Shown here in pieces: positions 1 through 7,659 of a stretch of 64,000 bases of DNA. The notes below the pieces were generated by a model, which saw nothing but the letters and a program-made list of their open reading frames with translations, was not told where the DNA came from and did no database searches. Both the position numbers and the translations under genes were made by a program. Each line of letters starts with the position of its first letter. Position 1 is the stretch's first letter. This DNA comes from Streptomyces albus subsp. albus (GTDB lineage Bacteria > Actinomycetota > Actinomycetes > Streptomycetales > Streptomycetaceae): contig NZ_JODR01000003.1 of NCBI RefSeq assembly GCF_000725885.1, forward strand, positions 240,377 through 304,376. The letters run 5' to 3'.

Positions 1-60
1 GCGCAAAGTCGTCGTCACGGTTGAGGTTCTACCCCTCCGGTGACGGCTGCGGCCACCGGG

Positions 61-882
61 TTACGGGTCGATGTCGGCGGCCGACCGCTCCTCGAAGACG
101 CGCATCGCCTTGGTGGTCACGGGGCCGGGCGTGCCGGGCAGGGCGCGGCCGTCGATACGGGAGACGGCCTGGACGTCGCGCAGGCTGGAGGTCACGAAGA
201 CCTCCTCGGCCCGCTCCAGCACGTCCATGGGCAGCTCGGTCTCCCGCGCGTCCGTCCATTCCAGGACGAGGGCACGGGTGATGCCGGCCAGGCAGCCCGA
301 GGCCAGCGGCGGGGTGTGCAGCTCACCGTCGAGGACGACGAAGACGTTGGAGCCGGTGCCCTCGCACAGCATGCCGTGCGTGTTGGGGAACAGCGCCTCG
401 CTGGCGGCCTGTTGCCGGGCCCGGGCGAGGGCGACGACGTTCTCGGCGTACGAGGTGGTCTTCAGCCCGGTGACCGCGCCGCGTTCGTTGCGGGTCCACG
501 GCACGGTGACGACGGAGGTGACGTCGGGCCTGCGGGTGGCCTCGCCGAGTGCCACGACGAGGGTGGGCTTCGCGTCACCGCGGTCGGAGCCGAGCGGGGA
601 CAGCCCCCCGGTGTAGGTGATCCGCAGCCGGCCGTAGGGCATCGGGTTGGCCGCGACGACGGCTTCGCAGGCCCGACGTACCTCGTCCAGGTCGGGCTCG
701 GGCAGGCCGAGGCCCCGGGCCGAGGCGGCCAGCCGGCGCAGGTGCCGGGTGAGGGCGAAGGGGGTGCCCTCGGTGGTCTTGACGGTCTCGAAGACGCCGT
801 CACCGACCGTGAGCCCGTGGTCGAGCACGGAGACGTTCGCGCCGTGTGCGTCCCGTAGTCCGCCGTCGAGCCAGATCTTCAC
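61..882 (-). CDS. pabC: aminodeoxychorismate lyase-like class IV aminotransferase
   Basis: A 273-residue PLP-dependent protein of the class IV aminotransferase family. In folate synthesis this enzyme removes pyruvate from 4-amino-4-deoxychorismate to give p-aminobenzoate. The N-terminal VLDHGLTVGDGVFET stretch, the central GLKTTSYAENV segment carrying the expected PLP lysine, and the late EGTGSNVF motif are all present. The length fits the family. The start overlaps the stop of the upstream pabB-like gene by four bases (ATGA), so the two are almost certainly co-translated, which favours PabC over a branched-chain aminotransferase or D-amino-acid aminotransferase, its closest relatives. The protein should be cytoplasmic. 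Confidence 0.85.
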   Translation of the reverse strand: MKIWLDGGLRDAHGANVSVLDHGLTVGDGVFETVKTTEGTPFALTRHLRRLAASARGLGLPEPDLDEVRRACEAVVAANPMPYGRLRITYTGGLSPLGSDRGDAKPTLVVALGEATRRPDVTSVVTVPWTRNERGAVTGLKTTSYAENVVALARARQQAASEALFPNTHGMLCEGTGSNVFVVLDGELHTPPLASGCLAGITRALVLEWTDARETELPMDVLERAEEVFVTSSLRDVQAVSRIDGRALPGTPGPVTTKAMRVFEERSAADIDP

Positions 883-2000
883 TGTTGCTTCACCTCAGGG
901 AGCCTCTGGGGCCGCTGCGTCACCGGGGGGGTGTGCGCTTCCCGTGTCGCGGTCTCGTCGTTCTCGTACTCCCCCGACGCTACCGCGAGCAGCCGGGCGG
1001 CCTTCAGTTCGGTCTCGCGCCACTCCTGCTCCGGGTCGGAGTCCCAGATGATCCCGGCGCCCGCCCCGAACCGCAGCAGGGGCGCGGGGTGGTCGCGTTC
1101 GATCCAGAAGGTGCGGATGCCCACGGCCAGCTCCCCCACGCCCCGGTCCGCGTCCACCCAGCCGACGGCTCCGGTGTACGGGCCGCGCGGCGAGGTCTCC
1201 AGCTCCGCTATCAGCCGCAGGGCGCTCGATTTGGGGGCGCCGGTTATCGAGCCGGGCGGGAAGGTGTGCTCCAGCAGCCGCGCCCAGCCGTCCTCGGCGC
1301 CCGCGGGCAGTTCGCCGCGGACCGTGGAGACGAGGTGGACGAGGCCGCGGTACGGCTCGGCGGCGCAGAGTGCGGGCACGGTGACGGAGCCGGGTTCGCA
1401 GACGCGGCCCAGGTCGTTGCGGACCAGATCCGTGATCATCACGTTCTCGGCCCGCTCCTTGGCCCCCAGGTCGGCCGCGGTCCGGCCGGTGCCTTTGATC
1501 GGGCCGGACTCGACGGTGCGGCCGTCGCGGCGCAGATAGAGCTCGGGCGAGGCGGTGGCTATCTCCATGCCGTGCGCGGGCAGCCGCACCGTGCCGGCGT
1601 AGGCCGCGGGCCCGTCCTGGGCGAGCCGGGCGGTGAGCTGGTCGATGTCGGCCGCCGCCGGGTCGGGCAGCGGCGCGGACAGGACGCGGCAGAGGTTGAC
1701 CTGGTAGACGTCACCGGCGGCGATGGCCGCCCGGATGCGCCGTACCCCCTCCATGTAGGCGGCCCGGTCCAGGGAACCGGCCCAGCTGTCCGGGGCCGGC
1801 CCGCGCCAGCGGCCGGGGACCGGGGCCGGCGGCGGTGCGGGGCGGACGTCGCCGAAGCGGGCGCAGCGCAGCCCTCCCTCGTAGTCGGCGACGACGGCCC
1901 ACCAGCCCGAGGAGTCGAGGGCCTCGGGGTCGCTGGTGACGTCACGGAGATCGGTGGCGAGGAGCCCGCCCAAGCGGGCGAGGGGGGTCAGATCGGACAC
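879..2000 (-). CDS. pabB: aminodeoxychorismate synthase component I (chorismate-binding)
   Basis: A 373-residue chorismate-binding enzyme of the PabB/TrpE/isochorismate synthase family, predicted to aminate chorismate to 4-amino-4-deoxychorismate with a separate glutaminase subunit. The conserved C-terminal catalytic domain carries AIAAGDVYQVNL, PIKGTGRT, ENVMITDLVRNDLGRV and FPPGSITGAPK. The N-terminal region is short, as in stand-alone component I, and no PabA domain is fused. The GTG start at 2000 has no Shine-Dalgarno sequence, but a TAGACT -10 box ends seven bases before it, so the mRNA is probably leaderless. The pabC-like gene overlaps its end by ATGA. An anthranilate synthase role is less likely given the pabC neighbour. 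Confidence 0.88.
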   Translation of the reverse strand: MSDLTPLARLGGLLATDLRDVTSDPEALDSSGWWAVVADYEGGLRCARFGDVRPAPPPAPVPGRWRGPAPDSWAGSLDRAAYMEGVRRIRAAIAAGDVYQVNLCRVLSAPLPDPAAADIDQLTARLAQDGPAAYAGTVRLPAHGMEIATASPELYLRRDGRTVESGPIKGTGRTAADLGAKERAENVMITDLVRNDLGRVCEPGSVTVPALCAAEPYRGLVHLVSTVRGELPAGAEDGWARLLEHTFPPGSITGAPKSSALRLIAELETSPRGPYTGAVGWVDADRGVGELAVGIRTFWIERDHPAPLLRFGAGAGIIWDSDPEQEWRETELKAARLLAVASGEYENDETATREAHTPPVTQRPQRLPEVKQQ

Positions 2001-2007
2001 GGGTGCG

Positions 2008-2013
2008 AGTCTA
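2008..2013 (-). promoter_or_regulatory. -10 box of leaderless pabB promoter
   Basis: TAGACT on the minus strand lies seven bases before the GTG start of pabB, with no ribosome-binding site between. This spacing fits transcription starting at the start codon. No convincing -35 was identified. Confidence 0.45.
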
Positions 2014-2050
2014 TGGAGGCCGCTGAGCGGCCACGCTGCGGAAACGGAAT

Positions 2051-2078
2051 TTGAGCTGGCCCGGGAATCCGCTAAAGT
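2051..2078 (+). promoter_or_regulatory. tRNA operon promoter
   Basis: TTGAGC, a 16-bp spacer and TAAAGT form a near-consensus vegetative promoter about 75 bases upstream of the first tRNA. No coding sequence intervenes on the plus strand, so it is the likely common promoter for the five tRNA genes that follow. Confidence 0.7.
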
Positions 2079-2152
2079 TCAACACGTCGCCGCGGCGCGC
2101 AAGCGCTCCGGAGGCGAGGTACCCCCCGGGCTGTCACCCGGAAAGGGCACCT

Positions 2153-2225
2153 GCGGACGTGGCTCAGTTGGTAGAGCATCACCTTGCCAAGGTGAGGGTC
2201 GCGAGTTCGAATCTCGTCGTCCGCT
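2153..2225 (+). tRNA. tRNA-Gly (GCC)
   Basis: A 73-base cloverleaf: acceptor arms GCGGACG and CGTCCGC pair perfectly, the anticodon loop is TTGCCAA (anticodon GCC), the T-arm contains GTTCGAATC, and the discriminator base is T. The CCA end is not encoded. First gene of the tRNA cluster. Confidence 0.95.
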
Positions 2226-2254
2226 CGACGTGGGGGCTCCCGGCCCCCGCACTC

Positions 2255-2325
2255 GGTGGAGTGGCCGAGAGGCGAGGCAACGGCCTGCAAAGCCGTCTAC
2301 ACGGGTTCAAATCCCGTCTCCACCT
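2255..2325 (+). tRNA. tRNA-Cys (GCA)
   Basis: A 71-base cloverleaf with acceptor arms GGTGGAG and CTCCACC, anticodon loop CTGCAAA (GCA), T-arm GGTTCAAATCC, and the T discriminator base expected for cysteine tRNA. CCA is not encoded. Confidence 0.95.
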
Positions 2326-2329
2326 CCAA

Positions 2330-2401
2330 GGACGATTAGCTCAGCGGGAGAGCGCTTCCCTGACACGGAAGAGGTCACTGGTTCAATCCCAGTATCGTCC
2401 A
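2330..2401 (+). tRNA. tRNA-Val (GAC), copy 1
   Basis: A 72-base cloverleaf with acceptor arms GGACGAT and ATCGTCC, anticodon loop CTGACAC (GAC) and discriminator A. It starts only four bases after tRNA-Cys ends. It is identical to copy 3 over the mature tRNA; the next base after ACC is G, so CCA is incomplete. Confidence 0.95.
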
Positions 2402-2438
2402 CCGGGTCCCACCGGACCCTGGTCCGCAAGGGCCTTGC

Positions 2439-2510
2439 GCGCGGTTAGCTCAGCGGGAGAGCGCTTCCCTGACACGGAAGAGGTCACTGGTTCAATCCCA
2501 GTACCGCGCA
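2439..2510 (+). tRNA. tRNA-Val (GAC), copy 2 with different acceptor stem
   Basis: The body is identical to the flanking valine tRNAs, but the acceptor stem is GCGCGGT paired with ACCGCGC instead of GGACGAT with ATCGTCC. The changes are compensatory on both sides, so the stem remains fully paired. Anticodon GAC, discriminator A. Confidence 0.94.
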
Positions 2511-2511
2511 C

Positions 2512-2583
2512 GGACGATTAGCTCAGCGGGAGAGCGCTTCCCTGACACGGAAGAGGTCACTGGTTCAATCCCAGTATCGTCCA
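2512..2583 (+). tRNA. tRNA-Val (GAC), copy 3
   Basis: Mature sequence matches copy 1 at 2330-2401. It starts one base after copy 2 ends, and the 3' CCA (2584-2586) is encoded, unlike the other copies. Confidence 0.95.
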
Positions 2584-2592
2584 CCATCCTTC

Positions 2593-2623
2593 GAGGGCCC
2601 CGGCCGCACCGGCCGGGGCCCTC
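2593..2623 (+). terminator. terminator of the tRNA operon
   Basis: A perfect 13-bp GC-rich stem (GAGGGCCCCGGCC with its complement) and a five-base loop follow the last tRNA directly. There is no long T-run, as usual for streptomycete terminators. It could also serve the convergent gene ending at 2648. Confidence 0.75.
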
Positions 2624-2647
2624 GGCGTATGCCGGCCGGTGCGGGGT

Positions 2648-2938
2648 TCAGGAGGAGAAGAGCATCCGCCCGAAGCCGCCGCGGTGCCCGTGGTGTCCAT
2701 GGTGCCCGTAGTGGCCGTGCGCACCGTGGTGCGGGGCGCCCCAGGCGGGACCGGACGGGTACGCCTGCGGGCCGGGGGGCGGCGGGGGTGCGGACTGCGC
2801 CCACTGGGCCTCCAGCCTCGTGAGGGCCTCCAGTTCCCCGTAGTCGAGGAAGATTCCCCGGCAGTTGTCGCACTGCTCTATCTGCACACCGTTGCGGTTG
2901 TACGTGCGCATGGGGGCGCCGCACTTCGGACACACCAT
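2648..2938 (-). CDS. TFIIB-type zinc-ribbon protein with His-rich tail
   Basis: A 96-residue protein. It opens with MVCPKCGAPM and continues to EQCDNCRGIFLDYGELEAL, a two-CxxC zinc ribbon of the zf-TFIIB family common in actinobacteria; its biochemical role is not established. After an Ala/Pro-rich linker comes a tail dense in His and Gly (HHGAHGHYGHHGHHGHRGG) that could bind further metal. The ATG at 2938 was chosen because AGAGAGGAAG precedes it; an in-frame start further upstream would add an unrelated Arg-rich stretch. It is convergent with the tRNA operon. Confidence 0.8.
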   Translation of the reverse strand: MVCPKCGAPMRTYNRNGVQIEQCDNCRGIFLDYGELEALTRLEAQWAQSAPPPPPGPQAYPSGPAWGAPHHGAHGHYGHHGHHGHRGGFGRMLFSS

Positions 2939-3021
2939 CTGTCTGCTTCCTCTCTTCCGGTGCCCGGGGCCGTCGCGGGCCGGCGACGGGTGCCGGCCCG
3001 TCCGTGCCGGGCGCATCCACC

Positions 3022-4008
3022 CTACGGCCCCTGTACGAAGGGCTGTTCGGTGCGGTCATGGAGGCCGGCGATGCGGGCGCAGGCGGCCACGACCGCCTCC
3101 TCCGCGTCGTCGAGGCCCCGGTTCCCGGCGGTTGCCTTTGCGACGCCGAGCGCCGCGCTCTGCACCGTCAACGCCCGTGCGGCGGCGTCCAGGTGCGGCC
3201 ACGGGTCGGCCGCGGCCAGGCCGGTGGTGGTACCGGCCGCGCGGCGGCTGGACGCGTAGGCGCCGAGGAAGCGTGCCCAGGCGGCCGGCTCCAGCAGGCC
3301 GGCGGCGTACCAGCAGGCGGGCCGCGCCAGGTCCCAGGCCGGGTCCCCCAGCCCCAGGTCGTCGACGTCTATCAGGTGCCAGGGGCCGGCCGGCGCGGGG
3401 TGACGGACGAGCTGGCCCAGGTGGAAGTCGCCGTGACACAGCGTGCCGGTGTACGGCGCCGGCTCCTCGTCGCGGCACCAGGCCGGCAGGGTCGCCCAGG
3501 CGCGTTCGACCGTGCGGGCGGCTGCCCGGTGGGCGGTGTGCGGAGCCCCGCGCATCCGGGCCACCGCCCGGGCCGCCTTGGCCGGGCCGCGCATCACCGG
3601 GAGGGGGCCGGGGAGTTGGTGGGACAGGGGCAGTTCGTGGAGCCGGGCCAGCAGGGTGCCGGCCGCCTCCCAGGGGGCTTGGGCCGCGTCGTGCGGGTCC
3701 ACGGGACGGCCGTGCGGCCACAGGCTGGCGACCCGGCCGCCGGGCAGCGGGGCGGGGCACGGGCCTGGCAGCGGCGGCAGCAGGATGCCCCGGCAGACGA
3801 CGGAGGAGGCCAGGTGCAGGCGGACGGCGAGGGCGGGCACGTCGGTGTCCGGCGCGTGCGCCTTGGCCACCTTGTCCCCCACGCGTACGACGGTCCCGTC
3901 GGGCCGGTCGGCCAGCAGCTCGCCGGGGGCGCCCGCCCCGCCCGCGAGGTTCGCCAGCGCACGGCGGAGGGCGGGCGGGGAGGCGGCTGAGGAGCGGGAG
4001 GGGGTCAC
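3022..4008 (-). CDS. aminoglycoside phosphotransferase-family kinase
   Basis: A 328-residue protein of the APH/choline-kinase fold. The catalytic loop reads TLCHGDFHLGQLV and the metal-binding segment HLIDVDDLGLGDPAWDLAR; family members usually have Asn where this has Gln (HGDFHLGQ). It probably phosphorylates a small hydroxylated metabolite; nothing in the sequence or context shows antibiotic resistance. The GTG start at 4008 is an estimate: no good Shine-Dalgarno precedes it, but the longer reading would run through the hairpin at 4076-4110. Neighbours are a zinc-ribbon gene downstream and a small membrane protein upstream, giving no pathway clue. Confidence 0.65.
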   Translation of the reverse strand: MTPSRSSAASPPALRRALANLAGGAGAPGELLADRPDGTVVRVGDKVAKAHAPDTDVPALAVRLHLASSVVCRGILLPPLPGPCPAPLPGGRVASLWPHGRPVDPHDAAQAPWEAAGTLLARLHELPLSHQLPGPLPVMRGPAKAARAVARMRGAPHTAHRAAARTVERAWATLPAWCRDEEPAPYTGTLCHGDFHLGQLVRHPAPAGPWHLIDVDDLGLGDPAWDLARPACWYAAGLLEPAAWARFLGAYASSRRAAGTTTGLAAADPWPHLDAAARALTVQSAALGVAKATAGNRGLDDAEEAVVAACARIAGLHDRTEQPFVQGP

Positions 4009-4075
4009 GAGGAGGCAGCGTACGGGGCCGTGCCCAGGGCGGGTGGTGGCGGTGGCGGTGCCCCGGCACGCGCTG

Positions 4076-4110
4076 AGGCCCGGGCAGCTCCCCAGCTGCC
4101 CGGGCCTCGT
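4076..4110 (-). terminator. terminator hairpin after the small membrane protein gene
   Basis: GAGGCCCGGGCAGCT and its exact complement form a 15-bp stem around a short loop, between the stop of the 4195-4404 gene and the start of the phosphotransferase gene, both on the minus strand. Confidence 0.65.
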
Positions 4111-4194
4111 TGCCGTCCGCCGCACCCCCGTCCCCACGGGGCTGTAACCACCGGAAGTCCCCGACCCGGTCCGCTCCACCGGGCCCGGGGCCGC

Positions 4195-4404
4195 TCAGGA
4201 CCCCAGCATTCCGGCAACGGACGACGCCTGTACCAGCACCGTCCTGCCCCAGCCCGAGACCAGGCCGAGGAGGGCGGCGAGCGGCAGCACCATGGCGACT
4301 GCCACCAGCGGATGGCGCTGCCCGCCGGGACGGGTGCCGAGGGCGGCGAGAGCCGCCAGCTTTCCCTTCCCTCTGGGCGTCGAACGCCCGGCGGTGTCCG
4401 CCAT
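4195..4404 (-). CDS. small single-span membrane protein
   Basis: A 69-residue protein not recognised as a named family. A basic N-terminal half (TAGRSTPRGKGKLAALAALG) is followed by one hydrophobic segment of about 20 residues (VAVAMVLPLAALLGLVSGW), so it is probably a small membrane protein with its N-terminus inside. The ATG at 4404 has AGGAG at a good distance; a longer reading lacks support. A strong hairpin follows the gene. Function unknown. Confidence 0.55.
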   Translation of the reverse strand: MADTAGRSTPRGKGKLAALAALGTRPGGQRHPLVAVAMVLPLAALLGLVSGWGRTVLVQASSVAGMLGS

Positions 4405-5037
4405 GATCCGCTCCTGTCGTCGTGTGGGGCGGCGGACGTCTGACCTCGGGGGACGAGTGCTGCGTCCGCCGCTTGACCACAACATTAGGCACGGGCGTGC
4501 CGGGCTGCGTCATGCGCGCGTACCGACTCGGGGGCCTCCCGCAGGATGACGTGGGACAGCGCGGACTACTCCCCAGGGTGGACGTCCGTCCGGCTTTCCC
4601 CGGGTCTTCCCCCAGGGGGCACCGGAACGGTCCGCTCCGGGTGAGTTCGCTCACTCCGCCGGGGCGCGCGCCCCGTTGCCGGACGGCGTCGCGGGCGAGG
4701 ACGGGCGGTGCCGTCCGGCTGCCGGACGGTGCGGTCGGGGGCCGGGGCCCGGTACGGGTCGCCGTCCGTCGCCCCGTCAATCCCCGCCGGTGACAGGAGC
4801 CTTGGGGGCGGCAACAGGGGGCGCGCGGGTGCGTGGGCCCGGCGCGTTGTGCCGATTTCCCGTCGTCTCGAGTGCGCTGACATTCCGTCTGGCGCGGCGT
4901 GCGCGGCCTATCGTCGGCTCGTGGCGGCAGTCCGTAAGCTGTGGTCGTCAGACGGACCGGTCAGCGGGTGGGGCAGTCCCCGCCGGGCGCCGGAGGTGGG
5001 GCACTCACCCACCGGACACCGGAGGTAGGGAACGGAC
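4405..5037. other. 633-bp intergenic region between divergent genes
   Basis: No convincing gene here; short ORFs are Arg/Pro/Gly-rich and lack ribosome sites. A TAAGCT hexamer at 4935-4940 is a weak -10 candidate for the kinase gene. Just before the kinase start, an 11-base CCGGAGGTGGG-like sequence occurs twice (about 4990 and 5019), the second acting as its Shine-Dalgarno. Confidence 0.4.
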
Positions 5038-6534
5038 ATGGCGATGATGCGGCTCCGACGCGAGGACCCGCGAGTCGTCGGCTCGTTCAGGCTCCACCGC
5101 CGCCTGGGCGCCGGGGGCATGGGAGTGGTCTACCTCGGTTCCGACCGGCGCGGACAGCGGGTGGCCCTCAAGGTGATCCGGCCGGATCTCGCCGAGGACC
5201 AGGAGTTCCGCTCCCGTTTCGCCCGCGAGGTGTCGGCCGCGCGGCGGATCCGGGGCGGCTGCACCGCGCGGCTGGTCGCCGCCGATCTGGAGGCGGACCG
5301 GCCCTGGTTCGCCACGCAGTACGTGCCCGGACCCTCGCTGCACGACAAGGTGAACGAGGAGGGGCCGCTGCCCGCCGCTCAGGTCGCCTCGATCGGCGCG
5401 GCCCTCGCCGAGGGCCTGGTGGCCGTGCACGAGGCGGGGGTCGTGCACCGTGACCTGAAACCGTCGAACATCCTGCTGTCGCCCAAAGGGCCGCGCATCA
5501 TCGACTTCGGCATCGCGTGGGCGACCGGCGCGAGCACCCTCACCCACGTGGGCACCGCCGTCGGCTCGCCCGGCTATCTGGCGCCCGAGCAGGTGCGGGG
5601 TGCGGCGGTCACCCCCGCCACGGACGTGTTCGCGCTGGGCGCCACGCTGGCGTACGCCGCGACTGCCGACTCCCCCTTCGGGCAGGGGAGTTCGGATGTG
5701 ATGCTCTACCGGGTGGTGCACGAGGAGCCGCAGCTCGACACCGTGCACGCGGCGCTGGCACCGCTCATCCGTGCCTGCCTGGTCAAGTCCCCGGAGGACC
5801 GGCCCAGCACGCTCCAGCTGTCCCTGCGGCTCAAGGAGATCGCGGCGCGCGAGGCGCGGGGCCTTCCGGACGGCGGCGAGGGCGCGGTCACGCTCGGCCG
5901 GGGCCGGGGTCCTGCGGGGGGCCGGACGGGAGAGCGCTCCGGTGCCGGCCCGCGCCCTGCGGCCGGCAGCCGTCGCGAACCGCTCTCAGGGCAGCGCCGG
6001 GCCCGTGACCACGCACAGCAGCGCACCCAGCCGGACGGTACGGGACGCGAGCGGGAGGGCGCGGCGAGCGCGCCCCGCGCCTCGACGCCGCGTACGCCCC
6101 GCTCGGCGCCGCCGCACTCGGGCCGCACGCCGCGCCCTTCCCGGGTACCGAGAGAGGGACGGGAGGGCCGTGACGTACGGGAGAGCGGGTACGCCTCCGG
6201 GAACGGCTCGCGTCCGAGTGCCGAACGCGCCGCCCGGCGCACCGCCGGGCCGCCCCAGCCCCGCGGCGGTGAACGGTCCGGGAGCGGGCGGCCCGCAGCG
6301 GGCCGTTCCGGTCCCCCGCGCCCGGCGCGCGGTGAGGGCGGCCGGCCACGGGCGGGGCTCAGCCCGGCGGCCCGCAAACGGCGGCTGCTGCGGCAGCGGC
6401 TGATCGTGTTCGTGACGGTGACACTGCTGGTGGCGCTCGGCATCGCCGCTGCCCAGGGCTGCGAGGGGCCCTCCCGCGGCCTCGGCCGGATGACGGAACG
6501 CGTGCCGGTGCACTCCTCCTCCTACGACGGCTGA
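5038..6534 (+). CDS. membrane-anchored Ser/Thr protein kinase
   Basis: A 498-residue eukaryotic-type (PknB/Hanks) kinase. The glycine loop GAGGMGVVYLG is near residue 25, the ATP lysine in VALKVI at 45, the catalytic HRDLKPSN loop at 138-145 and DFG at 157-159, so it looks catalytically active. From about residue 285 to 440 there is a long Arg/Pro/Ser-rich, probably disordered linker, then one membrane span at about 454-474 and a short 23-residue outer tail. No PASTA or other sensor domain follows, so its signal is unclear. Start: ATG at 5038 after GGAGGTAGGG; nearby in-frame ATGs at 5044 and 5047 cannot be excluded. Confidence 0.88.
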   Translation: MAMMRLRREDPRVVGSFRLHRRLGAGGMGVVYLGSDRRGQRVALKVIRPDLAEDQEFRSRFAREVSAARRIRGGCTARLVAADLEADRPWFATQYVPGPSLHDKVNEEGPLPAAQVASIGAALAEGLVAVHEAGVVHRDLKPSNILLSPKGPRIIDFGIAWATGASTLTHVGTAVGSPGYLAPEQVRGAAVTPATDVFALGATLAYAATADSPFGQGSSDVMLYRVVHEEPQLDTVHAALAPLIRACLVKSPEDRPSTLQLSLRLKEIAAREARGLPDGGEGAVTLGRGRGPAGGRTGERSGAGPRPAAGSRREPLSGQRRARDHAQQRTQPDGTGREREGAASAPRASTPRTPRSAPPHSGRTPRPSRVPREGREGRDVRESGYASGNGSRPSAERAARRTAGPPQPRGGERSGSGRPAAGRSGPPRPARGEGGRPRAGLSPAARKRRLLRQRLIVFVTVTLLVALGIAAAQGCEGPSRGLGRMTERVPVHSSSYDG

Positions 6535-6712
6535 GTCCCGGCCGCTCGCTGCGGCCCGGGGCCGCTGGGGGCGGCCCGTCGGTGCGCCCGGAGCGGAGTG
6601 CGCCGGGACCGTCCGGGGCCCGTCCTCTCCCGTGGAGCGCCCGCGAGGCGGCCACCGGGCCGCCGCGGCGCGCGGGGGGCCTGCGCGGCGGACCGCGGGA
6701 TGGTGCGTCGGG
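6535..6712. other. intergenic region between convergent genes
   Basis: A 178-bp GC-rich spacer between the kinase and an RNA methyltransferase gene. It contains GGCC-rich partial inverted repeats that may terminate both transcripts, but no single clean hairpin could be fixed by eye. Confidence 0.3.
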
Positions 6713-7576
6713 TCAGCGGGTCACCGCGTAGAACGCGACGGCTGCTGCCGCGCCGACGTTGAGCGAGTCGACCCCGTGGGCCATCGGGATGCGGACCCAC
6801 TCGTCGGCGGCGCGCAGGGCGCGGGCGGTCAGCCCGTCACCCTCCGCGCCGAGCATCAGGGCGGTGCGCCGCTCGCCGCCGGTGGGCACGGTGTCGAGGG
6901 GCACGGCCTTCTCGTCGGGGGTGAGCGCGAGCAGTTGGAAGCCCGCGTCCCGCACCGTCTCCAGCCCGCGCGGCCAGTCGGGCAGACGGGCGTAGGGAAC
7001 GGCGAAGACCGCCCCCATCGAGACCTTCACCGAGCGGCGGTAGAGGGGGTCGGCACAGTCGGGTGACAGCAGGACGGCGTCCATGCCCAGGGCCGCGGCG
7101 CTGCGGAAGATGGCGCCGATGTTGGTGTGGTCGTTGACCGCCTCCATGATCGCCACCCGGCGTGCGGCGGCCAGCAGTTCCGCGGCGTCGGGCAGGGGTT
7201 TGCGCTGCATGGAGGCGAGGGCGCCGCGGTGGACGTGGTAGCCGGTGACGCGCTCGGCCAGCTCCGGGCTGACGGCGTAGACGGGTGCGGGCACCTCGTC
7301 GATCACGTCGCGCATCACATCCAGCCACTTGGCGGACAGCAGCATCGAGCGCATCTCGTACCCGGCCTGCCGGGCCCGGCGGATGACCTTCTCGCCCTCG
7401 GCGATGAACAGTCCTTCGGCGGGCTCACGCCTGCGGCGCAGTTCGACGTCGGTCAGGCCCGTGTAGTCGCTCAGCCGCGGGTCGTCGGGGTCGTCGACGG
7501 TGACGATCCCGCCGGCCGGTGCCGTGCGCGGCCTTCCGGACGGGGGCGGGGCGGATGCAGAGGATGGGGTAGCCAC
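6713..7576 (-). CDS. TrmH/SpoU-family RNA 2'-O-methyltransferase
   Basis: A 287-residue SPOUT methyltransferase. The knot motifs are present: NIGAIFRSAAALG (motif 1), MLGAEGDGL (motif 2) and IPMAHGVDSLNVGAAAAVAF (motif 3), with an N-terminal substrate-binding domain (AEGEKVIRRA). It should use SAM to methylate a ribose in tRNA or rRNA; the target cannot be told from sequence. The GTG start has no Shine-Dalgarno; instead TTGGCA, a 17-bp spacer and CAGTAT end six bases before it, so translation is probably leaderless. A second, different family member lies at 55352-56155. Confidence 0.85.
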   Translation of the reverse strand: MATPSSASAPPPSGRPRTAPAGGIVTVDDPDDPRLSDYTGLTDVELRRRREPAEGLFIAEGEKVIRRARQAGYEMRSMLLSAKWLDVMRDVIDEVPAPVYAVSPELAERVTGYHVHRGALASMQRKPLPDAAELLAAARRVAIMEAVNDHTNIGAIFRSAAALGMDAVLLSPDCADPLYRRSVKVSMGAVFAVPYARLPDWPRGLETVRDAGFQLLALTPDEKAVPLDTVPTGGERRTALMLGAEGDGLTARALRAADEWVRIPMAHGVDSLNVGAAAAVAFYAVTR

Positions 7577-7582
7577 GGGCCG

Positions 7583-7611
7583 ATACTGCCTTGTCGTGCT
7601 CGAAGTGCCAA
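7583..7611 (-). promoter_or_regulatory. leaderless promoter of the TrmH-family gene
   Basis: On the minus strand TTGGCA (7606-7611), a 17-bp spacer and CAGTAT (7583-7588). The hexamer ends six bases before the GTG start, which would be position +1 or very near it. Confidence 0.5.
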
Positions 7612-7659
7612 TGCGTTGCTACCGACGCGTAGGGGCCGGAGCGCTCGGGGACCGGAGCG

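Noticed and set aside
2330..2583. Assembly duplication of one valine tRNA
   Set aside because: The middle copy has a compensated acceptor stem and spacers differ, so the copies are genuine.
3022..4008. Aminoglycoside resistance gene
   Set aside because: Only the general phosphotransferase fold is visible; nothing points to an antibiotic substrate and the context is housekeeping.
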